Positions 44,875 to 55,700 of a stretch of DNA of 64,000 nt are shown here, in pieces (position 1 is the first letter of the stretch; each line of letters begins with the position of its first letter). Under the pieces are notes generated by a model. It saw only the letters and a program-made list of their open reading frames with translations, had not been told where the DNA came from and searched no databases. The DNA comes from Molossus alvarezi (Eukaryota; Chordata; Mammalia; Chiroptera; Molossidae), in the NCBI GenBank assembly GCA_037176705.1, contig CM073886.1:16018501-16082500 (forward strand), written 5' to 3'. The position numbers and the translations under genes were made by a program.

Positions 44875-46241
44875 CCATCATTTCTAACTGGTCCTTTTTT
44901 ATGCTCTTGAGGCCCTCACTAAGTTCACTGAGCATCTTTATAAGCAGTATTTTGAACTCAGCATCTGTTAGGTTGCTTATCTCCATTTCGCTTAGTTCTT
45001 TTCTTGAGGTTTTGTTCTGTTCTTTCATTTGGGACCTGTTTCTTTGTCTCCTCATTTTGGCTGCCTCCCTGTGTTTGTTTCTGTGTATTAACGAGAGGTA
45101 TGGGACTATTTGAGACCAGATGTTGCTTGTTTGAAAGAATTTAGTAAAACCTGAAGCAGGATCCAAGACAGGCCAATCCTATGGTGAAGCAACTGGCAAG
45201 AGCTTGGGTAGGCCTGAAAGTTGAATGGGGCGGGGCCTCAGGAAATCACCAGGGCGGGGCTACCAGTGTGAGCCAGGTTGCTGGAGTCTCAGATATGGAG
45301 ACTCTCTGCCGCCCCAGGGAAGGGCTCACCAAAGGAACAAAGGCCTCTGACAGCACGTTTGTCCCAGAGAAAGCCCCCTCTCCAGCCCTCGCTCCAAAGC
45401 CAAACAGCTCCGTTCTTCCCTGTATGTCTCTGGCGCCCCTCAAGCAGCCTTCCCTCCAAGCATAGAGGGAGTGAGTCTGATAAGTTCGTGCACAAGCCCT
45501 TTAAGGGGCTGCCTGGGGCTCCAGCCACCTCAGCCTCCCTGAGCCTCAGTTCCCACTGATTTTTCCAGCCAAAAGTTATGGGGACTTCTCTTCCTGGCAC
45601 TGGAACCCTGAGCGGGGTGCCTGGTGTGGGACGGGGACCCCTTAGTCCTCAGGGAGGACCTTCCCAGCCAGGTATCCTCCTGATTTTTATCCGCCACACG
45701 TGGGTGTGGGACCAGCCTGTCCACCTCCACCCCTCCTACCAGTCTCGATGTGGCTGCTGCATTAATTCCGTAGTTGTAGGACTTCCATTCAGCTCGATTT
45801 CAGGTGGTTTGAATAATGGTTGTTCTGTAGTTTAGTTGTAACTTTGATGTGGTTGTGGGAGGACGTAATACCTACTTCGTTTACCTATGCTGCCATCTTG
45901 ACCGGAAGTCTTATAATCCTTTTTATTTCTGTTAAATGGGTAGTAATTTCCCCTCGTTTCTAATTTTAGCTTTTGTTTCTAATTTTAGTAATTTGAGTAT
46001 TTTCTGTTTTTTCTTAGTTCATCTAGCGTAAAGTTCGTCATATTGTTGATTTTTTTGAAGAACCAGCTTTTGGTGTCATTGACTTTTCTCTATTGTTTAT
46101 GTATTCTATATGTCATTTACATCTACTCTAATCTTTACTGTCTCCTCTTTTTTTGCTAGTTTTGTGTTTAGTTTGTTCTTATTTTTCTAGTTTCTTAAGT
46201 TGTAAAGTTAGGTTGTTAATTTGAGATCTTAATTGTTTCTT

Positions 46242-46350
46242 TCTTTTCTGTTTTTTTTTTTTTTGGTACATGCCCCTAGTGGGAACCGAACCCCGGACTC
46301 TCTGATCCACAGGCCAACGCTCAAACCGCTGAGCCAAACCGGCTAGGGCT
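46242..46350 (-). mobile_element. Head-only short Ves SINE
   Basis: Consists only of the tRNA-like head, ending at GTACC (ggtac in + orientation at about 46265) with an A tail attached directly. Flanked by attgtttctt (46232-46241 and 46351-46360). The same cut point is seen at 59306-59398. Confidence 0.8.
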
Positions 46351-46445
46351 ATTGTTTCTTAATATAAGTGTTTATAGCTATTGATTTCCCCCTTAGCACC
46401 ACTTTCACTGTGTCCCATAAGTTTGGTATGTTGTGTTTTCATTTT

Positions 46446-46658
46446 TTTTTTTTTGTTCAGACAGAGAGGGAGGGAGAGAGAGGAAGAGAGAGAGAGAAAC
46501 ATCCATGTGAAGGGACACATCGAGTGGTTGCCACCCGCACGACCAACCAGGGCCGGGGACAAACTGCAACCGAGGTACGTGCCCTTAGCGGGAACCGAAC
46601 CCGGGTCTCTCTGGACCGCAGGCCGACGCTCTAACCGCTGAGCCAAACTGGCCAGGGC
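46446..46658 (-). mobile_element. Ves SINE
   Basis: Duplication tgtgttttcatttt (46432-46445 and 46659-46672). The last 30 or so bases of the 3' end (cacccgaggacattt) are missing. Confidence 0.9.
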
Positions 46659-46741
46659 TGTGTTTTCATTTTCATTAATCTCTGAGTATTTTCTAATTTC
46701 CTCTGTGGTTTCTTCTTTAATACATTAGTTATTTTATTTTA

Positions 46742-47014
46742 TTATTTATTTATTTTATCCTCACCCGAGGACATTTTTCCATTCTTTGTTCAGATACAGT
46801 GGGAGGGAGGGAGGGAGGGAGGGAGGGAGAGAGAGAGAGAGAGAGAGAGAAACATTGACGTGAAAGGGACACATCAAGTGGCTGCCACCCACACGACCCA
46901 ACCAGGGCTGGGGACAAACTGCAACCAAGGTACATGCCCTTAGCGGGAACTGAACCTGGGTCTCTCTGGACCACAGGCCGACGCTCCAACAGCTGAGCCA
47001 AACCGGCCAGGGCT
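46742..47014 (-). mobile_element. Ves SINE with (GGGA)n and (GA)n expansion
   Basis: Reverse copy with a 5-unit GGGA run and a GA run in the CT-rich part. The flank acattagttattttatttt recurs after the head. Confidence 0.9.
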
Positions 47015-47719
47015 ACATTAGTTATTTTAAAGTATGTTGTTTAGTTTCCACAAATTTTGCTAATTTTCCAGGTTTCCTTTTGTTATTGATTTCTAACTTC
47101 ATCACGTGTGGTTGGAGAAGATACTTGGTATGAGATATATATATATATCTTTTAAAATTTGTTAAGACTTAATTTGTGGCCTAATATATGTTCTAACTTA
47201 GAAAATGTCCCATGTGCACTTGAGAAGAATGCGTATTCTATTGTTGTTAGGTAGAGTGATCTGCATGTGTCTGTTAGATCTAGTTGGCTAATTGTGTTAT
47301 CTTCTATTTTCTTATTTGTCTCTTGTCTGATTGTTCTTTCTATTATTGTAAGTGAAGTATTGAAATCACTGACTATTATTGTACTGTCTATTATGTCAGT
47401 TTTTGCTTCATATGTTTTGATGGTTCATCATTATGTGCCTTTCATTAATATATAATGTCCTTATTTGTCTCTCTTTTGATTTAAAGTCTATTTTTTCTGG
47501 TGTCAGTGTAGCCACCCTTGTTCTCTTTTGGTTACTCTTTTCATGGAATGTCTTTTTCCATCCTTTTACTTTCAACTTATTTGTGTCTTTGAATCTCAAG
47601 CAAGTCTCTTGTAGATAGCAAGGTTTCTGAACACAAAATGTCAGTTATACTTCTACTTACTAGCAATAATAAAATTGAAAGTAAACATTTTAAATACTAT
47701 TTAAAAATCAAATATATAG

Positions 47720-47968
47720 GGCCCTGGCCAGTTTGGCTCAGCGGTTAGAGCATCGGCCTGCGGTCCGAAGAGACCCGGGTTCAGTTCCCGCTAAGGGCGC
47801 GTACCTCGGTTGCAGTTTGTCCCCAGCCCTGGTTGGTCGTGCGGGTGGCAGCCACTCGATGTGTCCCTTTACGTCGATGTTTCTCTCTCTCTCCCTTCCT
47901 CTCTCTCCCTCCCACTCTATCTGTACAAAAAATGGAAAAATATCCTCGGGTGAGAATAAAAAAAAAAA
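47720..47968 (+). mobile_element. Ves SINE
   Basis: Flanked by aaatcaaatatatag on both sides (47705-47719 and about 47968-47982). Confidence 0.92.
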
Positions 47969-48699
47969 ATCAAATATATAGGAATAAATTAGCAAAAAAG
48001 TTTGCATGACTTCTACACTGAAAACTATAAAACAATACTAAGAGAAATTAAAGAAGAGCTAAAGGTGGGATTTACCATGTTCATGGATTGGACAACTCCA
48101 TATTATTAAGATGTTAATTCTTCCCAAATTGACCTAGAGGTTGAATGACATCCCAATAAAAATCCAGGCAGGCTGTTTTTGATTGAAGGGAAGAGGGGAA
48201 ATTGGCAAGCTGATTCTAAAACATATAAGTAAATGCAAAAGACCCTGGAATAGCCAAAATAATTTTGAAAAGGAACAAAGCTGGAGAACTTACACTAAAC
48301 AATATCAAGATAGGACATTGCAATTAAACAGAGGATTCAGAAATAGACCCACACATATATGGGCACCTGATTTATAACAAGGCACCAGTGCAATTCAGTG
48401 GAGAGATGGTTTTGCATTAAATTGTGCTGGCTATTGAAATATTCATATTGGAAAAGTAAACTTTGATCCATACCTCACACCATACACAAACATTAACTTA
48501 AGCTAGATCATAGATCTAAATGTAAATACTAATACAATCAAGACTTTAGAAAAAATACAAGAGAATATCTGTATAAAGTTGGGCTAGGTAAAGACTAAAT
48601 GGAATACAAAAAGTAATAACTATGAAAGGAAAGAATGATACATTGGTATTCATTAAAATTGGTAATATCTGTCATTAGAAGACAGCCTTTAACTTACAT

Positions 48700-48855
48700 G
48701 CATATGTGTATTACCCATGAACACAGAATACAGGGTGGTGAAGGCCTGGGTTGGAATGGAAACTGCGAAGAGGGGGGCAATGGAGGAAAAAAGGGGGGAC
48801 ATCTGTAATACTCTCAACAGTAAAGATTAAAAAAAGAAAGAAAGAAAGTGTTTAT
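48700..48855 (+). mobile_element. 5'-truncated HAL1/L1 3' end
   Basis: acatctgtaatactctcaaca with gtaaagattaaaaaaag matches, in the opposite orientation, the 3' ends of the two HAL1 elements. It is about 150 bp, embedded in the old L1, with a GAAA-rich tail. Confidence 0.7.
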
Positions 48856-48947
48856 AGGATGAAAAAGCAAATCACTGATTAGGAGATGTCCCAAACACCT
48901 TCAGAAAATTAGTAAGAAACAGACCACACAATTAAAAAAGGAGCCAA

Positions 48948-49178
48948 GCCCTGGCCAGTGTGGCTCAGTGGTTAGAGTGTCGGCCCTTGGACCAAAGGGT
49001 CTCGGGTTCAATTCCCAGTAAAGGGCACCCCCAGTCCTGGTCAGGGCACATGTGGGAGGTAGCCAATCGATGTGTCTCTCTCACATCAATGTTTCTCTCT
49101 TTCTCTCCTCTTCTTCCCTCCTTTCCACTCTCTCTAAAACTCAATGGAAAAAGTATTTTTGGGTGAGGATTTAAAAAA
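48948..49178 (+). mobile_element. Ves SINE
   Basis: Flanked by aaaaaggagccaa and aaaaaagagccaa. Confidence 0.9.
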
Positions 49179-50094
49179 AAAGAGCCAAAAAATTGAAGAC
49201 ACAGAAAAAAGAGAATATCACTAGTCACCAAAGAAATGCAAATAAAAATTACTTTAGAAAAATGTTAGGTAAAAATAAAGATAAATAAGCATATTTCCAT
49301 GACCCAGCAATTCCCCTTCTGGGTATATATATATACACCCAACAGAAATGAGTGTCCACCAAACACAGTGCTAGAATGTTCATAGTAACTTTACTCATAA
49401 TGTCCAAAAAAGTAGAAACAACCAATGTCCAGCAACAATAGAATGGGATTTTTTTTTAGTATGTTCATACAATCAAATTCAACATGGTAATGAAAAAGAA
49501 TAAACTACTGACACACTCAACAATATGGCTGATTCTCGCAGACACGTTGAGTGAAAGAAGGCTGACACTAAAGAGAACACACCCTGTGATCCCGTTTACG
49601 GGGAGTTTAAAGTAAGGCCCAACCAATCTGACATAATAGAAGCCAAGCTAGGGGTTACTCTTGGGGGTGATTCTGAATGGACAGGGACATGAGGGAGCCT
49701 TCTAGAGTGTTGGTAACTTCTGAATTTTGATCTGGATGGTGTAGACACAGATGTATACACATATAAAAATCCATTGACCTCACTTTACTCTCTGTAAGTT
49801 ATACCTCAATTTTTAAAAAGTTATGCTAGCAGGTACCTAAAAATTTAAATGTATATAAACCAAAGTGAAGCAATGCTATTGCAGTCTCTTAGCACAACTA
49901 GGATCTCTGTCCTGCTGTTGGACTGGGTGGTATCAGGGATAGCCCAGAGGTGGACCATGGCCAGGTGCACCCATCAGGTGACAAACTATGCTACTACTGA
50001 GGGCAAGGCAGTGGCCAGGAGGAAGAGGGGATCATGTTAAAGAAGGGCCAGGCTCAGTGGTTCTCAGTTGTGGCAGGACATTTTCTGGACAACT

Positions 50095-50890
50095 ATATGT
50101 TTAATTTAATTTTTTATTATAGTAAAATATGTATAACATAAAATTTACCATTTTAACCTTTTTTAAGTGTACAATTCAGTGGTATTAACTACATTTGCAG
50201 TGTTGTGTAACCATCACCAACATGTACCTCTAGAAGTTTTTCATGTTCCCAAATGTAAAATCTGTGCTCATTAAACACGAACTCCCCATTCATTTCCCCT
50301 TTCCCAGACCCTGGCACCCACCATTCTACTTTCGTTTTTAAAAAATTATTATAATTTTTATTTTCTGATGGCCAGAAAAGAACCTCTTTAATATCCTGTA
50401 GCCATAAGAATGAAACTGAAAACATAACCCAGAATTTGATCCTGCAGGCTGCAGTAACACGCCTTTGTATAAAATTTAAGGTGTTGATTTGGAAGGAGTG
50501 GGACCCTGAGAACAATAGAGGGGACATTTGGGTGGACTTCGGTGAATCTGAGACTCCTGAACTGAAGGAAAACGTGTATGGTTCACCATTCTACTTTCAA
50601 CATGAATTTGACAACTCTAGGTACCTCATATAATTGAAACCATATAGTATTTGTCCTTTTGCTTCTGACCTCTTTCACTGAGCCTGATGTTTTTCAGGTT
50701 CGCCTGTGTTGTAACACTTTCAGAATTTCATTCCTTTTTACGGCTAAATAATATTCTATTTACTGAAAGCCACATTTTGTTTATTCATTCATCTGTCTAT
50801 GGACACTTGTTTTGTTTCCACTTTTTTTACTCTTGTGAATGATGCAGCTAGAAACATGGGTGTACAAATATCTGTTTAAGACCCTTCTTT
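50095..50890 (-). mobile_element. Old L1 3' end, antisense, split by an insertion
   Basis: taaaatttaccattttaacc, cagtgttgtgtaaccatcac, then attgctcttgtgaatgatgc-like text. A 250-bp insert with its own duplication interrupts it at 50334-50583. Confidence 0.8.
50334..50583 (-). pseudogene. Unidentified retrocopy (5'-truncated cDNA)
   Basis: Bounded by an exact 15-bp duplication caccattctactttc (50319-50333 and 50584-50598). On the - strand it ends with gaaaataaaaattataataa, i.e. AATAAA and an A-rich tail, so it inserted as a reverse-transcribed RNA. The remaining sequence is not a Ves SINE or L1 and I do not recognise it. It may be an mRNA 3' end or an unnamed short element. Confidence 0.7.
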
Positions 50891-50896
50891 TTTTAA

Positions 50897-51101
50897 AATT
50901 TATTTTTCTTTGTTGATTTTAGAGAGAGAGGAAGAGAGAGATAGAAACACTGATGAGAGAGAACATGGATTGGCCACTTCCTGCATGCCCCCCACTGAGG
51001 ATCGGGCCCAGAACCTGGGCATGTGCCCTGACTGGGAATCATACTGGCGACCTCTTGGTGCATGGGTCAATGATCAACCACTGAGACACACCTTCCAGGC
51101 T
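50897..51101 (-). mobile_element. Ves-related SINE
   Basis: Flanked by taagacccttctttt on both sides (about 50877 and 51101). Confidence 0.9.
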
Positions 51102-51171
51102 TAAGACCCTTCTTTTAATTATTATTAATTAATATACCCAGAAATGGAATTGCTAGATAATATGAGCCTTC

Positions 51172-51430
51172 TTTTTTTTTTTTCTTTTAAAAAATTTTTT
51201 TTATCCTCACCCGAGGACATTTTTCCATTTTTGTTCAGATAGAATGGGAGGTAAAGAGAGAGAGAGAAATATCGACGTGAAAGGGACACATGGAGTGGTT
51301 GCCACCCACATGACCCATCCAGGGCCAGGAACAAACTGCAACAGAGGTACGCGCCCTTAGCGGGAACCGAACCCGGGTCTCTCTGGACCACAGACCGACG
51401 CTCCAACCACTGAGCCAAACCGGCCAGGGC
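51172..51430 (-). mobile_element. Ves SINE
   Basis: Flanked by gagccttctttt (about 51163 and 51431). Confidence 0.9.
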
Positions 51431-51515
51431 GAGCCTTCTTTTTAAAAAATGGAGTGCTAAGACTATGCTTTCAGGGATCATTTCTATAGTTTGTTAAAAA
51501 TGGAGTGCTATTTTT

Positions 51516-51773
51516 TTTTCATCCTCACCCAAGGATATTTTTCCATTGATTTTTAGACAGAGTGGAAGGGAGGGAGGGGGAGAGAGAGAGAAAGAAACAA
51601 GAAAGAAACATTGATGTGAGAGAGACACATCGATCGGTTGCCTTCTACATGACCCTGACTAGGCCTGTGGATTGAACCTTCAATCCAGGTTCACGCCCTT
51701 GACTGGGAATCGAACCCACAACCCTTCAGTCTGCAGGCCAGTGCTCTAACCGCTGAGCCAAACTGGCCAAAGC
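51516..51773 (-). mobile_element. Ves SINE
   Basis: Follows atggagtgctatttttttt; its head is followed by ctggagtactattttta. Confidence 0.9.
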
Positions 51774-51795
51774 TGGAGTACTATTTTTATTTTAT

Positions 51796-52025
51796 TTCAT
51801 TTTTTTTAATATATTTTTTTCTTTATTGATTTTAGAGAGAGAGAAAGGGAGAGGGAGAGAGAGATAGAAGCATCTCTGAGAGAGAACATTGACTGGCTCC
51901 TCCTGCATGCCCCCCATTGGGGATTTTGCCCATAACCTGGGCATCTGCCCTGACCAGGAATTGAACCGGCAACCCATCTTGGTGCATGGGTTGATGTTCA
52001 ACCACTGAGCCACATGGGCCGGGCC
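51796..52025 (-). mobile_element. Ves-related SINE
   Basis: Between ggagtactatttttatttta and cagagtgctatttttattta. Confidence 0.9.
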
Positions 52026-52035
52026 AGAGTGCTAT

Positions 52036-52037
52036 TT

Positions 52038-52098
<61 letters not shown>

Positions 52099-52285
52099 TC
52101 CTCACTCGAGGACATTTTTCCATTTTTGTTCAGATAGAATGGGAGGTAAAGAGAGAGACCCACATGACCCAAACAGAGCCGGGGACAAACTGCAACCGAG
52201 GTACATGTCCTTAGCAGGAACTGAACCCGGGTCTCTCTGGACCGAAGGCCGACGCTCTAACCGCTGAGCCAAACCGGCCAGGGCC
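52036..52285 (-). mobile_element. Ves SINE with (TTTA)n tail
   Basis: A long TTTA microsatellite (52036-52095) is its tail. The flank cagagtgctattttta recurs after the head (52285-52299). Part of the CT-rich and middle region is deleted (gagagacccacatgaccc). Confidence 0.9.
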
Positions 52286-52344
52286 AGAGTGCTATTTTAA
52301 ACGCCACTGCTTTTAATTGCCCAACCACCCAGAGATTTAACTGG

Positions 52345-52408
52345 TCTGTGGATATATTTTAAAGCTACCCAGGTGATTCTAATAAGCAGCCCGAGTTGCA
52401 AACCACTG
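52345..52408 (+). mobile_element. MER5A-like DNA transposon fragment
   Basis: aaagctacccaggtgattct and cgagttgcaaaccactg match the end of the MER5-type non-autonomous hAT element. Confidence 0.5.
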
Positions 52409-52611
52409 TACCAGAGAGAGTCTGGGAAAGTGACAAAGGAGGGACAACAGCAGGCAGGAGTGAAGGGTGAGGAAAAGACAGGGTCTGTGCCTGGGAGGGT
52501 GGGAGGAGTAAGCTCTCCTTCTTCTGTGGTCCCATTAGCCTCCCAGTGTTGGGGTTCAACACTCCCTCTTTAGCAGACATCCATCTTTCTTACCCCACTG
52601 ACCTTGGGCTT

Positions 52612-52772
52612 AGCGTTGCCAGATTTGGCAAAGTTACAAGACACCTAGTGAAATTTGAATTTCAGATAAACAACAAATAATTCTTTTAGTATAAGTATAT
52701 CCTATTTAATACTTGGGATACACTTATACACTTTTTTAAAACCTCATTGTTTTACCTGGCACCCCTACTTAG
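52612..52772. mobile_element. Palindromic MITE-like sequence
   Basis: gttgccagatttggcaaag at the left and ttacctggcacccctactta at the right. An inner inverted pair gtataagtatatcc / gggatacacttatac can fold into a hairpin. This resembles known ancient palindromic DNA-transposon remnants. Family not named. Confidence 0.5.
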
Positions 52773-52785
52773 GCCTCCAATCAGA

Positions 52786-55700
52786 TAAGACCCCTTCTTC
52801 CCAACTGAGCCTTTACCTTTGGACACCTTGTGTCAATAAGGACAGGAGGAGACTCCAGCAGGTGGGTCAGGAAGCACTTCACTCCCAAGACCTCCAAAGG
52901 CCAGCATCAGAGGCTAACAAGGGGTCTCCCTCAATGGGGCGGCTACCTGGCTCCAGATGCCACTCCTGCAGGGTAGAACCTACCACAGGCCCTTGAGTGG
53001 GTGAGGTCCAGTGGCCACACTCGTCACCAGGGACAACAGGTAGACCCTGTCCAGTGCAGACAGCTTCCAGTGAGAGCAGCAGCTTCAAGAGAGGAGGACT
53101 AAGGACGAGTGGGCCTCAGGTCACCTTTGGGAATTTAAATGCCGGAGGCTTTCAGTCTCAAGAGGGTGAGCTGGAGGGTGAAGGGCAAGACTAGATGGAT
53201 AATTGCGGGACCACTGCCACTTCCATGGAGCCAGGCCCCCTAATTCCCACACAGTTCCCCAGAGCTTCATCTGTGGGGCAGGGCAGAGCTAAAGACCTGT
53301 GCTCCTATTGTTGATGTTACTTAGACCCTGTCCCTTGGGCTTCTGCTTCACCCCTGAGAAGACCCAGGTCCCAATTTACTCCTTGACTCTGACAATGTCT
53401 CATCTTGTCCTATGCTTCCCTCTCCGGGGCCTCAGTCCTAGCTGTCTGCTTGGCCTGTGTATGAACTGTGGCCTCCACTTTGCCCACCTGCACTGGGTGA
53501 CTGTTGGGAGCCCGCGGCGATGACCTCCTACCTGGGGTGCCCATATCTCAGGCCACAGTTTCTTGGATGTTCCTCTCTCCGGACTTGAGACCAAACAACC
53601 TATCCCAGAGGAGGGAATGGCATGGTTAGGTGTCCCAGTAGTCCCAGTAGGAAGATGGGACAGGCTCAATGCTGGGCAGCCCAGAGCCTCTGGGACAGAG
53701 GAGGGGATACCCAATGTGTACTCCCACCTGGAATCTGAAGGTCAAGAGTGAGCCCTTGGGCTTGGGGAAAACATGTGCCTCCGCTGAGGGAAGTGGGAGG
53801 AACCCTGGGGCTCCACTAGCCTGGCCATAGGGGAGGACCCCACAACCAACAGCCACCCCTGGCTCAGCTCAGCAGTGCCTCTTCCGAGAAGGCCTCCATG
53901 GTTACTGTTCCTCTCAGCATGATGAACCTCATCTGCACCCAAGATTGGGGCTGGGAGAGACCCCTGGGGTTGCTCACTCAGCAGGAGGGCAGCATTTATG
54001 GAGCAGGCACTGAGTACCAGACCCCACCCCACCCTCACTGCCTCCCTGGGCCTTCAGGACCCTGGGGTAGGTCTGATACTGTCACCTCCATGTTACAGCA
54101 GAAGGCGGTGCAGGGATGGTACCCAGGTCTGCTGGTTCCAAGTTTAACTAGTGGGCTGCATTGCTCAGCATCCCTTTTGCCTGCCTGCAGCACTTTCCAG
54201 CTACTTCCTGCTCCTCCTGTGCCATCATTGGTACCTGGGGAGCTAGGTTTTGTCCCTTTTGCTGTCTTTGGGCACATTTGTTTATTCCACACCATAAACT
54301 AGTCCTGTTCAGCAGCTCCTGGCACCCATGGGGACACCTTTCTGGAGTTTCCCCAGCCACCCCTCCCCAGAACAACTCAGCCTCAAAAGTCACGGTCCTT
54401 CCTGCTAGCTGCCTCCTCTTCCTCCATCATCTTGCACTGAGGCAGCCTGGATTCTACTTACCTTCTGGGTTTTGTTGCCTCAGGGATGCCAATACTAAGG
54501 GGCCAGAGGGTGCTCCATCCCAGTGCTCCCAGGCTTATCCCTGCTCCAGTGGAGACAGCTGGGCAGTGGTGGGGATGTTCTGGGTCTCTCCGTGGCCAGT
54601 TGGCTGGTGCCTGAGCTCTCAGGACCCATCCAGGGCAGGAATAAAGCCCACTCAGGGTAGCAGGGATACAGCCCACCAGCTCCTGCAGTCCCTGAGCCCA
54701 CTGGTTGTCACAGCAGCTAGACTCTTCACCTCTTCCTGTGTTGGCTCCACCTCAACCCTCCTTCCTGTCTGATTTCAAAAGCCAACAGCCTCTCAGACAA
54801 ATCAATGAACCACGGCTGCCTTGCTGGTTCTCTAGCTTCGTTACTGACTGCTCCACAAGTCAGAGAGGCAGAGGGTGCCACCAGGGTCTTGATTTGAGGA
54901 CCCAGCACCCCTTCAGATTTGATGCACTGGAGACAGTGGTCCAGTCAAAGCCACAAAGGAAAACAGACTCACTATCAGCAGACCTTTGCTTTTGGGGGGT
55001 TTGTAGGGAAAGCAGTTGAGTGGTGAGGATATTCAGTGACTTGCTCAAGACCATGCAGAGGGAAGCTGACCTCTCTGGGGCTAGACCTGTGTCCCCTCAC
55101 TTCCAGGCCAGCATGCTCTGATACGCTGTGGCTCTCATCTCCCTTTCTAATCCCCTTGCTTTCCTTCAACCCACCTATACCCCACAATGTCTTCCTGTGA
55201 TTAAGGCAGGTCACCTGCACCCTGAAACAGCAGAATGTGGCAGTTCACTCAGGCTCCTAGAGCTGGACCTTAGCAGGTGGGCTGTACGATTGATTGGTAG
55301 GTGTGAGGGGGAGGAATTGGCCCAGAGTGAAAAACATGAGAAAAGTTACAATAGAGGAAAAGTACAAGACATCCAGACATCCTCCAGTGACAGGGAGCAA
55401 GCCACTGAGAGAAGCAGGTGACAAGGTGGGAGCCAAGTGACAGTTTTCCTCAGCAAGCAAGTGGGAGTCAGTGATGATTGTAGAGCAAGAGAGTAGTGTT
55501 TTGGGCTGCATGCAGCAACCTGTGTGTAAGGGGACGTGGGAGGAGGTATGAGCTTGTATTGGCCGTTTCTCAAAAGCTGTGTGGGGGTGATAGAGGACAG
55601 GGGAGGACACTGAGGCAGCAGATAAGAAGTGCTCTTTATGATGGCATCCTCTATGCTCCCTTCCCTCCCATCAGTGATTTCTGAACACCCAGAAACTTTC

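Larger units (their letters stand above)
43240..45908 (-). mobile_element. HAL1-type element 2, carrying two SINEs
   Basis: Same layout as element 1 but with a shorter 5' UTR (about 0.8 kb). The 5' end is ttccggtcaagatggcagc, ORF1 begins near 45080 (MRRQRNRSQMKEQNKTSRK), and there is no ORF2. The target-site duplication tcttataatccttttt is exact (43224-43239 and 45909-45924). ORF1 is broken by SINEs at 44079-44342 and 44625-44874 and by further stops. Only 46 bases of the host L1 separate it from element 1's duplication. Confidence 0.85.
39310..47640 (-). mobile_element. Old L1, inverted 5' segment (EN to RT part of ORF2)
   Basis: Read on the - strand from 47640 downward, the order is endonuclease region (KGWKKTFHEKSNQKRTRVAT), linker, and the start of the reverse transcriptase (near 39850), reaching text like gcattccaggaataaattcc near 39370. 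Pieces are 39310-39420, 39640-39970, 43194-43223 and 45925-47640. Between them lie two HAL1 elements and several SINEs. The frame is broken in many places. The remaining 3' half follows on the + strand at 47641. Confidence 0.7.
47641..49830 (+). mobile_element. Old L1, 3' segment in sense orientation
   Basis: Late ORF2 and 3' UTR of an old L1 on the + strand: cttctacactgaaaactataa, accatgttcatggattgga, then caaagaaatgcaaataaaaa and gttatacctcaatttttaaa at the end. It is the complement of the inverted segment to its left. It is interrupted by SINEs and by a short HAL1-like tail. Confidence 0.75.

Noticed and set aside
46800..46850. GGGA/GA tract as a G-quadruplex or regulatory element
   Set aside because: It is an expanded purine stretch within a SINE. 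No neighbouring gene element supports a role.
50436..50633. 65-codon + strand frame (WKEWDPENNRGDIWVDFGE)
   Set aside because: It lies across the retrocopy insert, but the insert's A tail shows its RNA sense is the - strand. The frame also runs through the duplication into the L1.
52020..52095. Regular TTTA units as a possible array or origin
   Set aside because: They are the microsatellite tail of a SINE, not spaced repeats with unique spacers.
54161..54772. 203-codon + strand frame in the intergenic region
   Set aside because: Cys/Ser/Pro-rich composition follows local base content. No domain, splice site or start context supports it.
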